From Vibrio tritonius (GTDB lineage: Bacteria; Pseudomonadota; Gammaproteobacteria; Enterobacterales; Vibrionaceae): a stretch of DNA of 64,000 nt. The notes under the pieces were generated by a model. It made no database searches and was not told the origin of the DNA. It saw only the letters and a list, made by a program, of their open reading frames with translations. Numbering within the stretch: the stretch's first letter is position 1; every line of letters begins with the position of its first letter. The stretch is from assembly GCF_001547935.1 (NCBI RefSeq), contig NZ_AP014635.1, positions 496,001 through 560,000 of the forward strand. Direction: 5' to 3'. The position numbers and the translations under genes were made by a program. Shown piece by piece: positions 47,106 through 57,241 of the stretch.

Positions 47106-47182
47106 GCGCCTGTAGCTCAGCTGGATAGAGTACCTGGCTACGAACCAGGCGGTCAGAGGTTCGAATCCTCTCAGGCGCGCCA
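47106..47182 (+). tRNA. tRNA-Arg(ACG), copy 3
   Basis: 77 nt with CCA; the same sequence as copy 1. It starts 162 bp after copy 2 and is followed by the first of the nearly identical spacers. Confidence 0.96.
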
Positions 47183-47264
47183 TTATTTATTTTTAAAGCA
47201 TTGGCTTTGAAAAGTGATTTAAGGGTACTGCCCTGATACAACGTAAGTTATATCGAAACACAGC

Positions 47265-47341
47265 GCGCCTGTAGCTCAGCTGGATAGAGTACCTGGCTAC
47301 GAACCAGGCGGTCAGAGGTTCGAATCCTCTCAGGCGCGCCA
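47265..47341 (+). tRNA. tRNA-Arg(ACG), copy 4
   Basis: 77 nt with CCA; the same sequence as copy 1. It starts 159 bp after copy 3. The upstream spacer shares TTGGCTTTGAAAAGTGATTT with later spacers. Confidence 0.96.
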
Positions 47342-47422
47342 TTCTTATTTTTAGAGCATTGGCTTTGAAAAGTGATTTAAGGGTACTGCCCTGATACAAC
47401 GCAAGTTATATCGAAACACAGC

Positions 47423-47499
47423 GCGCCTGTAGCTCAGCTGGATAGAGTACCTGGCTACGAACCAGGCGGTCAGAGGTTCGAATCCTCTCAGGCGCGCCA
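47423..47499 (+). tRNA. tRNA-Arg(ACG), copy 5
   Basis: 77 nt with CCA; the same sequence as copy 1. It starts 158 bp after copy 4. Confidence 0.96.
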
Positions 47500-47581
47500 T
47501 TATTTATTTTTAAAGCATTGGCTTTGAAAAGTGATTTAAGGGTATTGCCCTGATACGACGCAAGTTATATCGAAACACAGC

Positions 47582-47658
47582 GCGCCTGTAGCTCAGCTGG
47601 ATAGAGTACCTGGCTACGAACCAGGCGGTCAGAGGTTCGAATCCTCTCAGGCGCGCCA
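47582..47658 (+). tRNA. tRNA-Arg(ACG), copy 6
   Basis: 77 nt with CCA; the same sequence as copy 1. It starts 159 bp after copy 5 and is followed 6 bp later by the operon terminator. Confidence 0.96.
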
Positions 47659-47664
47659 TTTATT

Positions 47665-47694
47665 AAAAAGCCTCGCTATTGCGAGGCTTTTTTC
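47665..47694 (+). terminator. Terminator of the tRNA operon
   Basis: AAAAAGCCTCGC (47665-47676) and GCGAGGCTTTTT (47681-47692) form a perfect 12-bp stem with a T run. Confidence 0.93.
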
Positions 47695-47836
47695 TTTTCT
47701 AAGTTTTGTTTTTGTACGCCTTCAATCTTTCTCTCTTATTCTGATTTTCACCCCGTCATTAGTGTTATATCCCTTGCAAATTAGTTAATCCTTTTTGTTA
47801 TCCGTCGTAATTTTGTGATGTAAGTGAATAAAAAAT

Positions 47837-47967
47837 AACCGCCTTTGTGGATTAATAACGCTATACCCAAATTTCTTTTATTGATCATGAACTCAATTGG
47901 GATAAGAAGTTATTTAGGTATAGCGCTCGCTGTGTCATTCATCGTCGAACCTAGGGCGGTTCTTTTG
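47837..47967 (+). promoter_or_regulatory. Structured leader upstream of oadG
   Basis: Nested pairings span about 125 nt. The outer pair is AACCGCC (47837-47843) with GGCGGTT (47955-47961), followed by CTTTTGT. The middle pair is CGCTATACC (47859-47867) with GGTATAGCG (47917-47925). Inner pairs are CCCAA (47866-47870) with TTGGG (47897-47901), or ATTGA (47880-47884) with TCAAT (47893-47897). The outer stem followed by T-rich DNA 43 bp before oadG could act as an attenuator. I do not recognise a known riboswitch class. The rest of the gap (47695-47836) shows nothing clear. Confidence 0.45.
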
Positions 47968-48003
47968 TAGCCTCCCGTTCATTTTATGAATCAAGGATCC
48001 TAT

Positions 48004-48252
48004 ATGACGGATATCGGAAGCTTACTGGTCAATGCATTTACTTTAATGTGTACTGGGATGTTAGTGGTCTTTCTTTTTCTTACGATCTTAGTGTATCTAG
48101 TGAGATTAATGTCCCGCTTACTTCCTAAAGAATTACCTCAACCTATATCTACACCTCAAACACTTTCGTCTACTGATCTAAGCAGCACCAACCCCAAAGT
48201 GATTGCCGCCATATCTGCTGCGGTACATCAATATCGTTTGTCTCGTAATTAG
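48004..48252 (+). CDS. oadG: Oxaloacetate decarboxylase gamma chain OadG
   Basis: This is the small membrane anchor of the sodium-pumping oxaloacetate decarboxylase. It has 82 residues from ATG 48004 (after AAGGA): one transmembrane helix ([22 protein letters not shown]) then a soluble tail, which in homologues binds zinc and the alpha chain. ATG 47986 is in frame but worse placed. The stop touches the oadA open frame, in the standard G-A-B order. Confidence 0.93.
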   Translation: MTDIGSLLVNAFTLMCTGMLVVFLFLTILVYLVRLMSRLLPKELPQPISTPQTLSSTDLSSTNPKVIAAISAAVHQYRLSRN

Positions 48253-48275
48253 TGAAAGAGAAAGGAGATTTAAGC

Positions 48276-50069
48276 ATGTCTAAATCACTTGCGATCACGG
48301 ATGTAGTTCTCCGTGATGCTCATCAATCTTTATTCGCGACCCGTATGCGTATCGAAGATATGTTACCTATAGCCGCTGAACTAGACAAAGTGGGGTACTG
48401 GTCTTTAGAAACTTGGGGTGGGGCAACGTTTGATGCCTGTATTCGTTTTTTAGGTGAGGATCCCTGGGAACGCCTACGCTTGCTGAAAAAGGCGATGCCG
48501 AATACGCCAATGCAAATGTTATTGCGTGGACAAAACTTACTTGGTTATCGTCATTACGCCGATGATGTTGTAGCGAAATTTGTTGAACGTGCCCATGCTA
48601 ACGGTATGGATGTGTTCCGTATTTTTGATGCGATGAATGATGTACGAAATTTCCAAGCTGCGGTGAAAGCAACTATTGATGTTGGTGCTCATGCGCAAGG
48701 CACTCTCTCCTATACCATTAGTCCTGCCCATAACACTCAAACATGGTTAGATCTCGCGAAACGTTTAGAAGACCTTGGCTGCCACTCGCTGTGTATTAAA
48801 GATATGTCTGGGTTGCTCAAACCCTATGACGCACAAGAATTGATTTCGCGGATTAAAGAATCTTGCTCCATCCCCCTGGCTTTGCACTGTCATGCTACGA
48901 CGGGGCTTTCAACCGCAACGGCCATTAAGGCTGTTGAAGCTGGCGTGGATATTTTAGATACCGCTATTTCCTCGATGAGCCAAACCTATGGTCATACGGC
49001 AACGGAAACCGTTGTTGCCATGCTTCAAAATACGGAGCGAGACACCAAGTTATCGCTTGAACAGCTTGAAGAAATTGCCACATATTTCCGTAGCGTGCGT
49101 AAGAAATACGCCAAGTTCGAAGGCCAACTGAAAGGGATTGATTCTCGAATTCTGATTGCTCAAGTGCCTGGTGGCATGCTTACCAATATGGAAGGTCAGC
49201 TTAAAGAGCAAGGTGCGGCGGATCGTCTTGATGAAGTGTTAAAAGAAATTCCGAATGTACGTAAAGACCTCGGTTTTATTCCTCTGGTGACACCAACCTC
49301 GCAGATTGTTGGGACTCAATCGGTTCTGAACGTTCTGACAGGAGAGCGTTATAAGAGCATTACCAAAGAGACCGCTGGTGTGCTAAAAGGCGAATACGGT
49401 GCAACGCCAGCAGAGGTAAACAAAGCGTTGCAAGACAAAGTGCTCAATGGTGAAAAACCGATTACTTGTCGTCCAGCGGATTTGTTAAAACCTGAAATGA
49501 GTCACTTAGCGACAGAGTTACGAGAAAAAGCCACTCAGGACGGAATTAAATTGGCTCAAGAGCAAGTCGATGATGTTCTAACCTATGCTTTGTTCCCTCA
49601 AGTCGGCCTTAAATTCCTGAAAAACCGGGGTAACCCTGCGGCATTTGAACCAGCGCCAACGGCTAAACCTGCTGCGCAAGCGCCTGTGCTGCCTCAAGCT
49701 GCTAAAGGTGTAGAGCAATATAGTGTGCGTGTTGATGGGCAGGTATATGACGTGGAAGTGGGGCCTAAAGGGGAACTCACCTCGGTGACGCCTGTCGGAG
49801 CTCCTGCGACTAAATCGGCCGCGTCTTCTCCTGCACCAACGCCAGTTGATAATAATGGTGACCCAGTTAAGGCTCCTCTGGCTGGTAACATTTTTAAAGT
49901 GGTGGTGCAGCAAGGTCAAGAAGTGCATGAAGGCGATATTCTGGTTGTTCTTGAAGCCATGAAGATGGAAACCGAGATTCGTGCCATACACGGTGGGGTA
50001 ATTCAAGCGATTACGGTGAAAGAGGGTGATGCCGTTTCTGTTGGACAACCGCTAATGACTTTAGCTTAA
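48276..50069 (+). CDS. oadA: Oxaloacetate decarboxylase alpha chain OadA
   Basis: This subunit transfers the carboxyl group of oxaloacetate to biotin in the cytoplasm. The 597-residue protein starts at ATG 48276 after AAAGGAG. The carboxyltransferase TIM barrel begins [16 protein letters not shown] and has metal-site motif [20 protein letters not shown] conserved domain follows, then a Pro/Ala linker (about 465-530), and a biotinyl domain with EAMKMETEI holding the biotinyl lysine. It acts with OadB and OadG, giving sodium export during citrate or oxaloacetate fermentation. Confidence 0.96.
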   Translation: MSKSLAITDVVLRDAHQSLFATRMRIEDMLPIAAELDKVGYWSLETWGGATFDACIRFLGEDPWERLRLLKKAMPNTPMQMLLRGQNLLGYRHYADDVVAKFVERAHANGMDVFRIFDAMNDVRNFQAAVKATIDVGAHAQGTLSYTISPAHNTQTWLDLAKRLEDLGCHSLCIKDMSGLLKPYDAQELISRIKESCSIPLALHCHATTGLSTATAIKAVEAGVDILDTAISSMSQTYGHTATETVVAMLQNTERDTKLSLEQLEEIATYFRSVRKKYAKFEGQLKGIDSRILIAQVPGGMLTNMEGQLKEQGAADRLDEVLKEIPNVRKDLGFIPLVTPTSQIVGTQSVLNVLTGERYKSITKETAGVLKGEYGATPAEVNKALQDKVLNGEKPITCRPADLLKPEMSHLATELREKATQDGIKLAQEQVDDVLTYALFPQVGLKFLKNRGNPAAFEPAPTAKPAAQAPVLPQAAKGVEQYSVRVDGQVYDVEVGPKGELTSVTPVGAPATKSAASSPAPTPVDNNGDPVKAPLAGNIFKVVVQQGQEVHEGDILVVLEAMKMETEIRAIHGGVIQAITVKEGDAVSVGQPLMTLA

Positions 50070-50081
50070 GAGGTTGATGTT

Positions 50082-51212
50082 ATGGACGGATTTGTCACTC
50101 TTTGGACTGAAACGGGCATCGCTAATTTTCACATAGGTCAAATTATCATGATCATTGTGGGGTGTGTGCTGCTCTTTTTGGCCATTCACAAACGGTTTGA
50201 GCCCTTACTTCTATTGCCAATTGGGTTTGGGGCTATTCTAGCGAATGTGCCTAATGCTGGATTTACTGAACCGGGAGGCATGCTGTATTACATTTATCAT
50301 GTCGGCATTGAATCTGGGGTGTTTCCGCTGCTGATCTTTATGGGGGTTGGGGCATTAACCGATTTTGGTGCGTTGATCGCTAATCCGAAGACGTTGTGGT
50401 TAGGGGCTGCGGCTCAATTGGGTATTTTTGCTACCCTGTTTGGTGCGGTATTACTTAACTTAGTACCAGGTATGGAATTTACCATGGCGGATGCGTCTTC
50501 GATTGCGATTATTGGAGGAGCGGATGGACCAACGGCTATTTTCCTTGCTAGTCGTTTATCTCCGGATTTGTTAGGGGCGATCGCGGTGGCGGCATACAGC
50601 TATATGGCGTTGGTTCCTATCATTCAGCCTCCAATTATGAAAGCGTTAACAACTCCGCAAGAGCGCAATATTCAAATGGCCCAGTTGCGCCATGTGAGTA
50701 AGTTGGAAAAAATGATTTTTCCATTAGTCGTTTTGCTTATGTCGGTGCTGTTTTTACCATCATCAACCCCACTAGTGGGTATGTTTTGCCTCGGTAATCT
50801 GATGCGTGAGTCTGGTGTGGTTGATCGTTTATCGAAAACCGCGCAGAACGAGTTAATTAATATCGTGACTATTTTCCTCGGATTAGGTGTTGGGTCTAAA
50901 TTGCAGGCGGATAAATTTCTTAATGTAGAAACACTTGGAATTTTGCTCCTTGGCGCGGTGGCTTTTAGTATTGGTACGGCTGGTGGAGTGATGATGGCAA
51001 AATTACTTAACCGTCTATCGAAAGAGAGTATTAATCCACTCATAGGTGCAGCTGGTGTGTCTGCAGTACCTATGGCAGCGAGGGTTGTGAATAAAGTCGG
51101 CCTTCAATCCAATTCCCAAAACTTTCTGTTGATGCATGCTATGGGACCTAACGTCGCCGGCGTATTGGGTTCTGCGGTTGCAGCGGGGATTTTACTGGCA
51201 TTGGTTGGTTAA
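50082..51212 (+). CDS. oadB: Oxaloacetate decarboxylase beta chain OadB
   Basis: This integral membrane subunit decarboxylates carboxybiotin and pumps sodium out. The 376-residue protein has about nine hydrophobic helices and the family motif [17 protein letters not shown], whose Asp is essential for sodium translocation in homologues, as well as [18 protein letters not shown] near the C-terminus. It is 12 bp after oadA. The length is shorter than the 430-residue long form but normal for the vibrio short form. Confidence 0.95.
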   Translation: MDGFVTLWTETGIANFHIGQIIMIIVGCVLLFLAIHKRFEPLLLLPIGFGAILANVPNAGFTEPGGMLYYIYHVGIESGVFPLLIFMGVGALTDFGALIANPKTLWLGAAAQLGIFATLFGAVLLNLVPGMEFTMADASSIAIIGGADGPTAIFLASRLSPDLLGAIAVAAYSYMALVPIIQPPIMKALTTPQERNIQMAQLRHVSKLEKMIFPLVVLLMSVLFLPSSTPLVGMFCLGNLMRESGVVDRLSKTAQNELINIVTIFLGLGVGSKLQADKFLNVETLGILLLGAVAFSIGTAGGVMMAKLLNRLSKESINPLIGAAGVSAVPMAARVVNKVGLQSNSQNFLLMHAMGPNVAGVLGSAVAAGILLALVG

Positions 51213-51311
51213 GCTGTTGTTAATTTGTCGAATAACACTGAGTTGGTATATATTCAAAGGGGTGCCCAGCAGACATCCCTTTTTTATTTAGCTCACCACA
51301 GGGAATTGGAT

Positions 51312-52262
51312 ATGGAAAATAAACAGGTCGCTATTTCACATTTTGGTGGAACGGAAGTGCTTATTATGCGGACAACCGAAGTTCCGAAGCCTAAGGCTGG
51401 AGAGGTGTTAGTAAAAGTCGCTTTTGCTAGCGTTAACCCCATTGATGTTAAAACTCGCGCCGGCGTAGGCTGGGCCGCTGACCAGAATAAAGATAAGTTG
51501 CCTTGGGTGCCTGGGTATGATATTTCCGGGCGTGTGGAAGCATTGGGCCAACAATCATCTCGTTTTGCTGTTGGCGATAATGTCGCTGGGTTTATTGGTT
51601 TTCCGTTGCAAGGTGGTGGATACAGTCAATATATCTGTGTGGCTGAGAGTGAGCTAAGTCGTGTACCAGACTCAGTGACGTTAGAGGCGGCTGCCGCGTT
51701 ACCTGTTGCTGGTCAAACTGCGGCTCAAGCTCTAAACAAGGCTCAAGTGAAAGAGGGCGACTGTGTGTTGATCTTGGCGGGCGCCGGCGGTGTTGGACAT
51801 TTAGCCGTGCAAATTGCGCTTGCGGCTAAAGCAGAAGTCTATACTACATGCAGCGAGGACAACCTCGATTATCTCGCTACCTTGGGGGCTCACGCCATTA
51901 ATTATAATTTTGCTCCAGCCTCACAACGTTTAGAAAAAATAGACGTTCTTATCGACCTTGTTGGGGGGGATGCAGCGTTAGATGCTCTGAAATGCTTGAA
52001 TGACAACGCGCGAGTCGTTACTGTTCCTACGATTACGGCTGAGCTGATTTGCGAAAAAGCCAAGTTGCTTGGTTTTGAAGCATCGGGCATTTTAGTGGAT
52101 CCGAATCCAGAGCAACTCGATACCATGTTGTATATGGTGAGTGTTGGTTTGCTTAAAATAGAAATTTTCCACGTTTATCCGCTTAATGAAGCAGATAAAG
52201 CCCATCAACAGATCGAAACTGGACACACGCGAGGTAAGGTTTTGTTAGATATGAAATGTTGA
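51312..52262 (+). CDS. Quinone-oxidoreductase-like MDR protein, zinc-free
   Basis: This is a medium-chain dehydrogenase/reductase. I choose ATG 51312 (MENKQVAISHFGGTEVL, 316 residues), which follows an AGGGAA ribosome site; the frame is open from 51225. Motifs are the GroES-like N-terminus with VNPIDVKTRAG, VPGYDISGRVEALG, and the Rossmann segment VLILAGAGGVGHLAVQIALAA. Zinc-ligand cysteines of alcohol dehydrogenases are missing, as in NADPH quinone reductases. The natural substrate is unknown. It follows oadB by 99 bp and overlaps the next gene by 7 bp. Confidence 0.87.
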   Translation: MENKQVAISHFGGTEVLIMRTTEVPKPKAGEVLVKVAFASVNPIDVKTRAGVGWAADQNKDKLPWVPGYDISGRVEALGQQSSRFAVGDNVAGFIGFPLQGGGYSQYICVAESELSRVPDSVTLEAAAALPVAGQTAAQALNKAQVKEGDCVLILAGAGGVGHLAVQIALAAKAEVYTTCSEDNLDYLATLGAHAINYNFAPASQRLEKIDVLIDLVGGDAALDALKCLNDNARVVTVPTITAELICEKAKLLGFEASGILVDPNPEQLDTMLYMVSVGLLKIEIFHVYPLNEADKAHQQIETGHTRGKVLLDMKC

Positions 52263-52714
52263 ATCATTTAGCGTCACTGCTAAGTGATCTTTGGCTGCTG
52301 TTTTCATCTTCGCCTTTATGGGTTCTTGGTGGTAGCGGTTTTCTCAGTGCTACGTTATTACCTGGTGGTTCTGAAGCCGCTTTTATTGCCACGCTATCTC
52401 TTCATCAATATTCTCTGTATCTTGTTATTTTTGTTGCAACACTAAGTAACACTTTAGGTGGCCTAACAAATTATTGGATTGGGTTATGGTTACCTAATCG
52501 TGCCGCACAGAATCCGCACCATAGAGTTATAAATTGGCTTAGCCGTTATGGTTATTGGGCTTTATTACTCAGTTGGTTGCCTGTCGTTGGCGATCCTCTC
52601 TGTTTAGTTGCAGGGTGGTTAAAAATGCGTTTTTTACCCGCTTTACTCATGATTGCTTTGGGTAAGGCTGCTCGTTATTTGCTTTTGGCTTTGGTTTTTA
52701 ATGGTTTTTTCTAA
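52256..52714 (+). CDS. YqaA-family membrane protein (DedA-like)
   Basis: This 152-residue inner-membrane protein of the DedA/VTT superfamily, YqaA branch, contains the signature SATLLPGGSEAAFIA, then TLSNTLGGLTNYWIGLWL, and PVVGDPLCLVAGWLKM. DedA-type proteins flip or transport lipid carriers, but for YqaA the function is unknown. It starts inside the end of the preceding gene and ends 10 bp before the M16 peptidase, so the three genes may be cotranscribed. Confidence 0.88.
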   Translation: MLNHLASLLSDLWLLFSSSPLWVLGGSGFLSATLLPGGSEAAFIATLSLHQYSLYLVIFVATLSNTLGGLTNYWIGLWLPNRAAQNPHHRVINWLSRYGYWALLLSWLPVVGDPLCLVAGWLKMRFLPALLMIALGKAARYLLLALVFNGFF

Positions 52715-52724
52715 GGAATCTCGT

Positions 52725-55577
52725 ATGAGAAAAATCTTAGGTGGTGTTTTTTCTCTCATCTTATTGTCTGGCTGTGGAGCATCGAACACATCGTCTTTCT
52801 TCTCTTCATTACCTGCTGGGGTATCTCTGGTTGATGAGGTGGATGCTACGCCGGGTAGTGTGACTATTGATTATAAGAAGTATAAGTTAGCCAATGGGTT
52901 AACTGTCATACTTAGCCCTGATCATTCTGACCCTCTGGTGAATGTTAATGTGACTTATCACGTCGGTTCTGCTCGTGAAGAAGTGGGAAAATCTGGGTTT
53001 GCTCATTTCTTCGAACACATGATGTTTCAAGGCTCTAAACATGTCGGTGATCAAGAGCATTTTCACCTTATCACAGAGGCGGGTGGAACACTGAACGGTT
53101 CAACGGATCGGGATAAAACACATTATTTTGAAACGGTTCCTGCCAATCAGTTAGAGAAAGTTCTATGGCTTGAGTCGGATCGTATGGGCTTTTTGCTTGA
53201 TGCCGTATCACAAAAGAAATTCGAAATTCAGCGTTCTACGGTGAAAAACGAACGAGCACAAAATTATGATAACCGCCCATATGGTTTGATGTGGATAAAA
53301 ATGGCAGAAGCCATGTACCCGGTTAATCACCCTTATTCATGGCCAACCATCGGCTATGTGAGTGATCTTAATCAGGTCAATGTTAACGACCTCAAAGCGT
53401 TTTTCCTACGTTGGTATGGTCCTAATAATGCGATTCTGACCATCGGTGGGGACTTTGACGAACAGCAAACCTTAGCTTGGGTTGCGAAATATTTTGGCTC
53501 GATTCCTAAAGGTCCAGATGTTCCTAAGATGCCTAAGCAACCAGCAACACTCGATCGCGATCGTTTTCTCACGTTGCAAGACCGAATTCAGCAGCCCATG
53601 GTGTTGATTGGCTGGCCTACCAGTTATCTTGGTGCTAAGGATCAGGTGACTCAAGAAGTTTTGGCCACTGCATTAGGGCAAGGTGCGAATAGTATTTTGT
53701 ATCGTGATTTGGTGAAAACACAAAAAGCAGTGAGCGCTGGGTCGTTTGTCGATTGTGGAGAGTTGGCGTGTACGTTTTATGTGTATGCCATGGCTCCTGC
53801 TGGTGAAAAAGGTCACCTTAAACCGCTTTATCATGATGTGATGCAATCGTTAGATCGCTTTAGTAAAGAAGGGATTTCTCCAAGTTTATTAAATCAAATT
53901 AATGGCATGGCAGAATCAAGCGCGATATTTGGTTTACAAAGCGTGCAGGGGAAAGTGAATGAGCTTGCGTTTAATGAAACCTTTTTTGGTCAGCCAGATA
54001 GGATTCAGCAAGAGTTAGCCGATATTCGTTCTGTTACCGCGAAGAAAGTCGCTAGCGTTTACCAACAGTATCTAGCCAATAAGCCGAAAGTTGTTCTTAG
54101 TGTTGTACCCAAACATCGTGAAGATTTAGCTGCCCACAAAGCGGATTTTACGCCACAAGAGCGTCAACTTCCCGATTATAAAGTGATGCAGGATAACGAG
54201 TTGGCGTATCGTCATGTAAACGATGATTTTGATCGCAGTATCATGCCAACCCCAGCGAGTGCCGTGACTATTCATACAGCGAAAACCTACAAGGCGTATT
54301 ACGCCAATGGTGCTGAGTTAGTAGGGCAGCAGACGAATGAAACTCCGACCGTCTTGATTAGGTTGAGTTTGCCTGCTGGTGAACGTTATGCTCCGCTAGG
54401 TAAAGAGGGGTTAGCGGGAATGACTGCCACCATGGTCAGTCAGGGATCAAAGCAACACTCGATAGAAGAACTACAAGCTAAGTTAGACACACTTGGTGCC
54501 GACATCAGTATTGATGCTGGCGAATATACAACCCAAATAACAGTGTCTAGTTTGACAAGTAAGTTGCTGCCAACGCTGGATATTTTGCAAGAAGTTTTGT
54601 TTGAACCACGTTTCTCAGAGCAAGACTTTGCACGTGAAAAGCAACGACTATTGCAAGGTATTATGTATCAGCAGCAAACACCAGGATGGTTAGCCGCACA
54701 GGCGACTCGTCAAGTATTGTTTGGTGATACTTTATTTGCGCGTGAAAGTAGTGGTACGTCAGAGTCGATTCAAGCGCTGACTTTAGAGGATGTAAAAGCA
54801 TTTTATCGTCAATATTACACACCGAAAGGTGCACAGCTCGTGGTGGTTGGTGATTTAAGCAAAGAACAAGCACGTAAGCAGTTGTCATTTGTGCAAAATT
54901 GGAACGGTAAAAATGTCCCTTTATTACGTCCTCAAGCTCTGCCAGAGATTAAGGGGCAAAAAATCTACTTGGTGGATAAACCGAAAGCAAGTCAGTCGGT
55001 TGTCCGGTTTGTTCGGCGCGGACTTCCTTACGATGCAACTGGTGAAAGCTTCTTGTCTGAGCTGGCGAACTTTAATTTGGCTGGCAATTTTAATAGCCGA
55101 ATCAACCTGAACTTACGCGAGGACAAAGGGTATACCTACGGTGCCGGAAGTAACCTTATCTCCAACCGTGAAACAGGCGCTATTATCTTTTATGCCAATG
55201 TCAGAGCCGATGCAACTGCCAACTCGATAGTTGAGATACGCAAAGAGTTAGCGCAATATAGTGAGCACGGTCCAACAGGGGATGAGGTGAAATTTATGCG
55301 CTTGGCGCTCGGTCAGCAGCAAGCGTTGGCTAATGAAACCCCAAACCAGAAAGCTCGAGTATTAAGCCGTTTGGTTACTTATAGCCTTGATGATGATTAC
55401 ATACAGCAGCAAAATGAATTGGTGCAATCGGTTGATAGAAAAACCTTAACTCATCTGGCGAATAAATGGTTTAAGCCTGAGGATTACCAAATAATCGTTG
55501 TCGGGGATGCCCAGTCGTTGCGTCCTCAATTAGAAAAGCTCAATATTCCGGTGGAGCAACTTGAAATCAGCCGTTAG
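52725..55577 (+). CDS. M16 zinc peptidase lipoprotein (insulinase family)
   Basis: This is a large peptidase predicted to sit in the outer membrane facing the periplasm. From ATG 52725 (after AAGGA) it has a lipoprotein signal with lipobox LLSGC (Cys17). The first M16 domain has the inverted zinc motif HFFEH (94-98) and a downstream Glu in the family's ERAQNYDN region. An inactive M16 half follows (about 520-950). Total length is 950 residues, as for two-lobed M16B peptidases. It probably degrades short peptides; natural substrates are unknown. The V. cholerae equivalent is VC0554 from memory. Confidence 0.92.
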   Translation: MRKILGGVFSLILLSGCGASNTSSFFSSLPAGVSLVDEVDATPGSVTIDYKKYKLANGLTVILSPDHSDPLVNVNVTYHVGSAREEVGKSGFAHFFEHMMFQGSKHVGDQEHFHLITEAGGTLNGSTDRDKTHYFETVPANQLEKVLWLESDRMGFLLDAVSQKKFEIQRSTVKNERAQNYDNRPYGLMWIKMAEAMYPVNHPYSWPTIGYVSDLNQVNVNDLKAFFLRWYGPNNAILTIGGDFDEQQTLAWVAKYFGSIPKGPDVPKMPKQPATLDRDRFLTLQDRIQQPMVLIGWPTSYLGAKDQVTQEVLATALGQGANSILYRDLVKTQKAVSAGSFVDCGELACTFYVYAMAPAGEKGHLKPLYHDVMQSLDRFSKEGISPSLLNQINGMAESSAIFGLQSVQGKVNELAFNETFFGQPDRIQQELADIRSVTAKKVASVYQQYLANKPKVVLSVVPKHREDLAAHKADFTPQERQLPDYKVMQDNELAYRHVNDDFDRSIMPTPASAVTIHTAKTYKAYYANGAELVGQQTNETPTVLIRLSLPAGERYAPLGKEGLAGMTATMVSQGSKQHSIEELQAKLDTLGADISIDAGEYTTQITVSSLTSKLLPTLDILQEVLFEPRFSEQDFAREKQRLLQGIMYQQQTPGWLAAQATRQVLFGDTLFARESSGTSESIQALTLEDVKAFYRQYYTPKGAQLVVVGDLSKEQARKQLSFVQNWNGKNVPLLRPQALPEIKGQKIYLVDKPKASQSVVRFVRRGLPYDATGESFLSELANFNLAGNFNSRINLNLREDKGYTYGAGSNLISNRETGAIIFYANVRADATANSIVEIRKELAQYSEHGPTGDEVKFMRLALGQQQALANETPNQKARVLSRLVTYSLDDDYIQQQNELVQSVDRKTLTHLANKWFKPEDYQIIVVGDAQSLRPQLEKLNIPVEQLEISR

Positions 55578-55590
55578 AGCACACATAAAC

Positions 55591-55620
55591 AAGAGGTGAA
55601 AAGTCACCTCTTCCCTTTTT
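55591..55620 (+). terminator. Terminator after the M16 peptidase gene
   Basis: AAGAGGTGA (55591-55599) and TCACCTCTT (55604-55612) form a 9-bp stem followed by CCCTTTTT. Confidence 0.85.
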
Positions 55621-55674
55621 AAAGGGATAAAGCTCTGCTTCAATTGGATTACATAACCATAAGCGAATCATATT

Positions 55675-57240
55675 TTGACTAAATTTGCCGAGCGACTCGA
55701 ACGAGTTGCAAAAAGACCTGAAGTGTTTAAAGCGTTTGGCCGTGGTGTTGAACGCGAAACTCTGCGATATCAAAAAGATGGCTCTATTGCTCAAACAAGT
55801 CATCCAGACGTACTAGGCGCTGCATTAACCAATTCCTTAGTGACTACGGATTATGCAGAATCACTGTTAGAGTTCATTACACCAGTCTCAAATGATGTTG
55901 ATACGCTCATATCTCAGTTAGAAGACATCCATCATTTTGCTCAATCTCACTTGGATAATGAGCAGTTATGGCCACTTTCTATGCCTTGTTATGTCGGGGC
56001 TGAAGATGATGTGAAGATTGCACAGTTTGGTACATCGAATTCGGGTCGCATGAAAACTCTGTATCGGGCGGGGTTAAAGCGTCGTTACGGCAGTTTAATG
56101 CAGATCATTTCTGGCGTTCATTTTAACTTTTCTTTTCCTGACAGTTTTTGGGATGCCCTCTATGGAGAGCAAAGTGAAGAGCAACGTCAGACTACAAAAT
56201 CCAAAGCCTATTTTGGCGTCATTCGCAATTACTACCGTTTTGGCTGGTTGATTCCCTACTTTTTTGGTGCGTCACCGGCACTATGCTCCTCATTTATCCA
56301 AGGTAGAGAAACAAGCTTACCTTTTGAAAATATTGGTCAAACGCTCTATTTGCCTAATGCGACGTCACTACGTTTGAGTGATTTAGGTTACACCAACCAT
56401 GCTCAAAGCTCGTTACGTATCGGCTTTAATAGCATTGATGAGTATTTAGAAGGATTAAATCGAGCCATTCGCACTCCGTCAGAAGAGTTTGCTGAGATTG
56501 GTGTGAAAGTCGATGGTGAGTACCGCCAACTGAATAGTAATGTGCTACAAATAGAAAATGAACTGTATGCGCCAATTAGACCAAAGCGAGTTGCGAAAAA
56601 AGGAGAGAAACCTTCTGAAGCCTTATCCCGTGGTGGTGTGGAATATATTGAAGTTCGTTCTTTGGATGTAAACCCATTTAGTCCGATAGGGATTACAGCG
56701 CAGCAGATTCGTTTTCTGGACCTATTGGTTACTTGGATGGCGTTGTCTGATTCTGACCCAATGGATGACTGTGAACTTGGCTGTTGGCGCGATAACTGGC
56801 GTAAAGTGGTTACCGAAGGCCGCAAACCTGATTTGATGCTCCAGATCGGCTGTCATGGTGAGCAGCTAACTTTACAACAATGGGCAAAACGCGTATTTGC
56901 TGATCTCAAGCTGGTTGCTGAACTGATGGATTCAGCAAAAGGCGGAACTGAGTATCAAGCGGTTTGTCATGAGCTAGAGCGTTGGATTGATCACCCAGAG
57001 CTGACTTTATCTGCTCAAGTGCTAGCAAAAACCAAGGAACTCGGTGGTCTTGGTAAAGTTGGCAGTGCATTAGGTGCGCAACATAATGCGACCAATACTG
57101 AACATAGCTATAAGTTTTATAGTGAAGACTTTATGATGCAAGAGGCAGAAAAATCAAAAGTAAAACAGCGTGAGATGGAACAGAGTGATACGGAAAGTTT
57201 CGATGAATTCCTCGCTCGTTATTTTGCCTATCTAAACTGA
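55675..57240 (+). CDS. gshA: Glutamate-cysteine ligase GshA
   Basis: GshA makes gamma-glutamylcysteine, the first step to glutathione. The 521-residue protein starts at TTG 55675 ([20 protein letters not shown]), with no ATG near that would keep the conserved start. It has the family motifs [25 protein letters not shown], and [17 protein letters not shown], and the length matches E. coli (518). The TTG start with only a weak ribosome site may keep expression low. It is followed after 1 bp by a lipoprotein gene, with luxS next, as in other vibrios. Confidence 0.95.
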   Translation: MTKFAERLERVAKRPEVFKAFGRGVERETLRYQKDGSIAQTSHPDVLGAALTNSLVTTDYAESLLEFITPVSNDVDTLISQLEDIHHFAQSHLDNEQLWPLSMPCYVGAEDDVKIAQFGTSNSGRMKTLYRAGLKRRYGSLMQIISGVHFNFSFPDSFWDALYGEQSEEQRQTTKSKAYFGVIRNYYRFGWLIPYFFGASPALCSSFIQGRETSLPFENIGQTLYLPNATSLRLSDLGYTNHAQSSLRIGFNSIDEYLEGLNRAIRTPSEEFAEIGVKVDGEYRQLNSNVLQIENELYAPIRPKRVAKKGEKPSEALSRGGVEYIEVRSLDVNPFSPIGITAQQIRFLDLLVTWMALSDSDPMDDCELGCWRDNWRKVVTEGRKPDLMLQIGCHGEQLTLQQWAKRVFADLKLVAELMDSAKGGTEYQAVCHELERWIDHPELTLSAQVLAKTKELGGLGKVGSALGAQHNATNTEHSYKFYSEDFMMQEAEKSKVKQREMEQSDTESFDEFLARYFAYLN

Positions 57241-57241
57241 T

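Larger units (their letters stand above)
47020..47582 (+). repeat. Tandem repeat units of about 159 bp carrying tRNA-Arg
   Basis: From copy 2 to copy 6 the gene plus spacer recurs at 162, 159, 158 and 159 bp. The spacers differ by only a few bases. Recent tandem duplication or gene conversion is the simplest reading. Confidence 0.85.

Noticed and set aside
47193..47399. 68-codon minus-strand frame in the tRNA-Arg array
   Set aside because: Antisense to a tRNA-Arg gene and its spacers; no independent coding signal.
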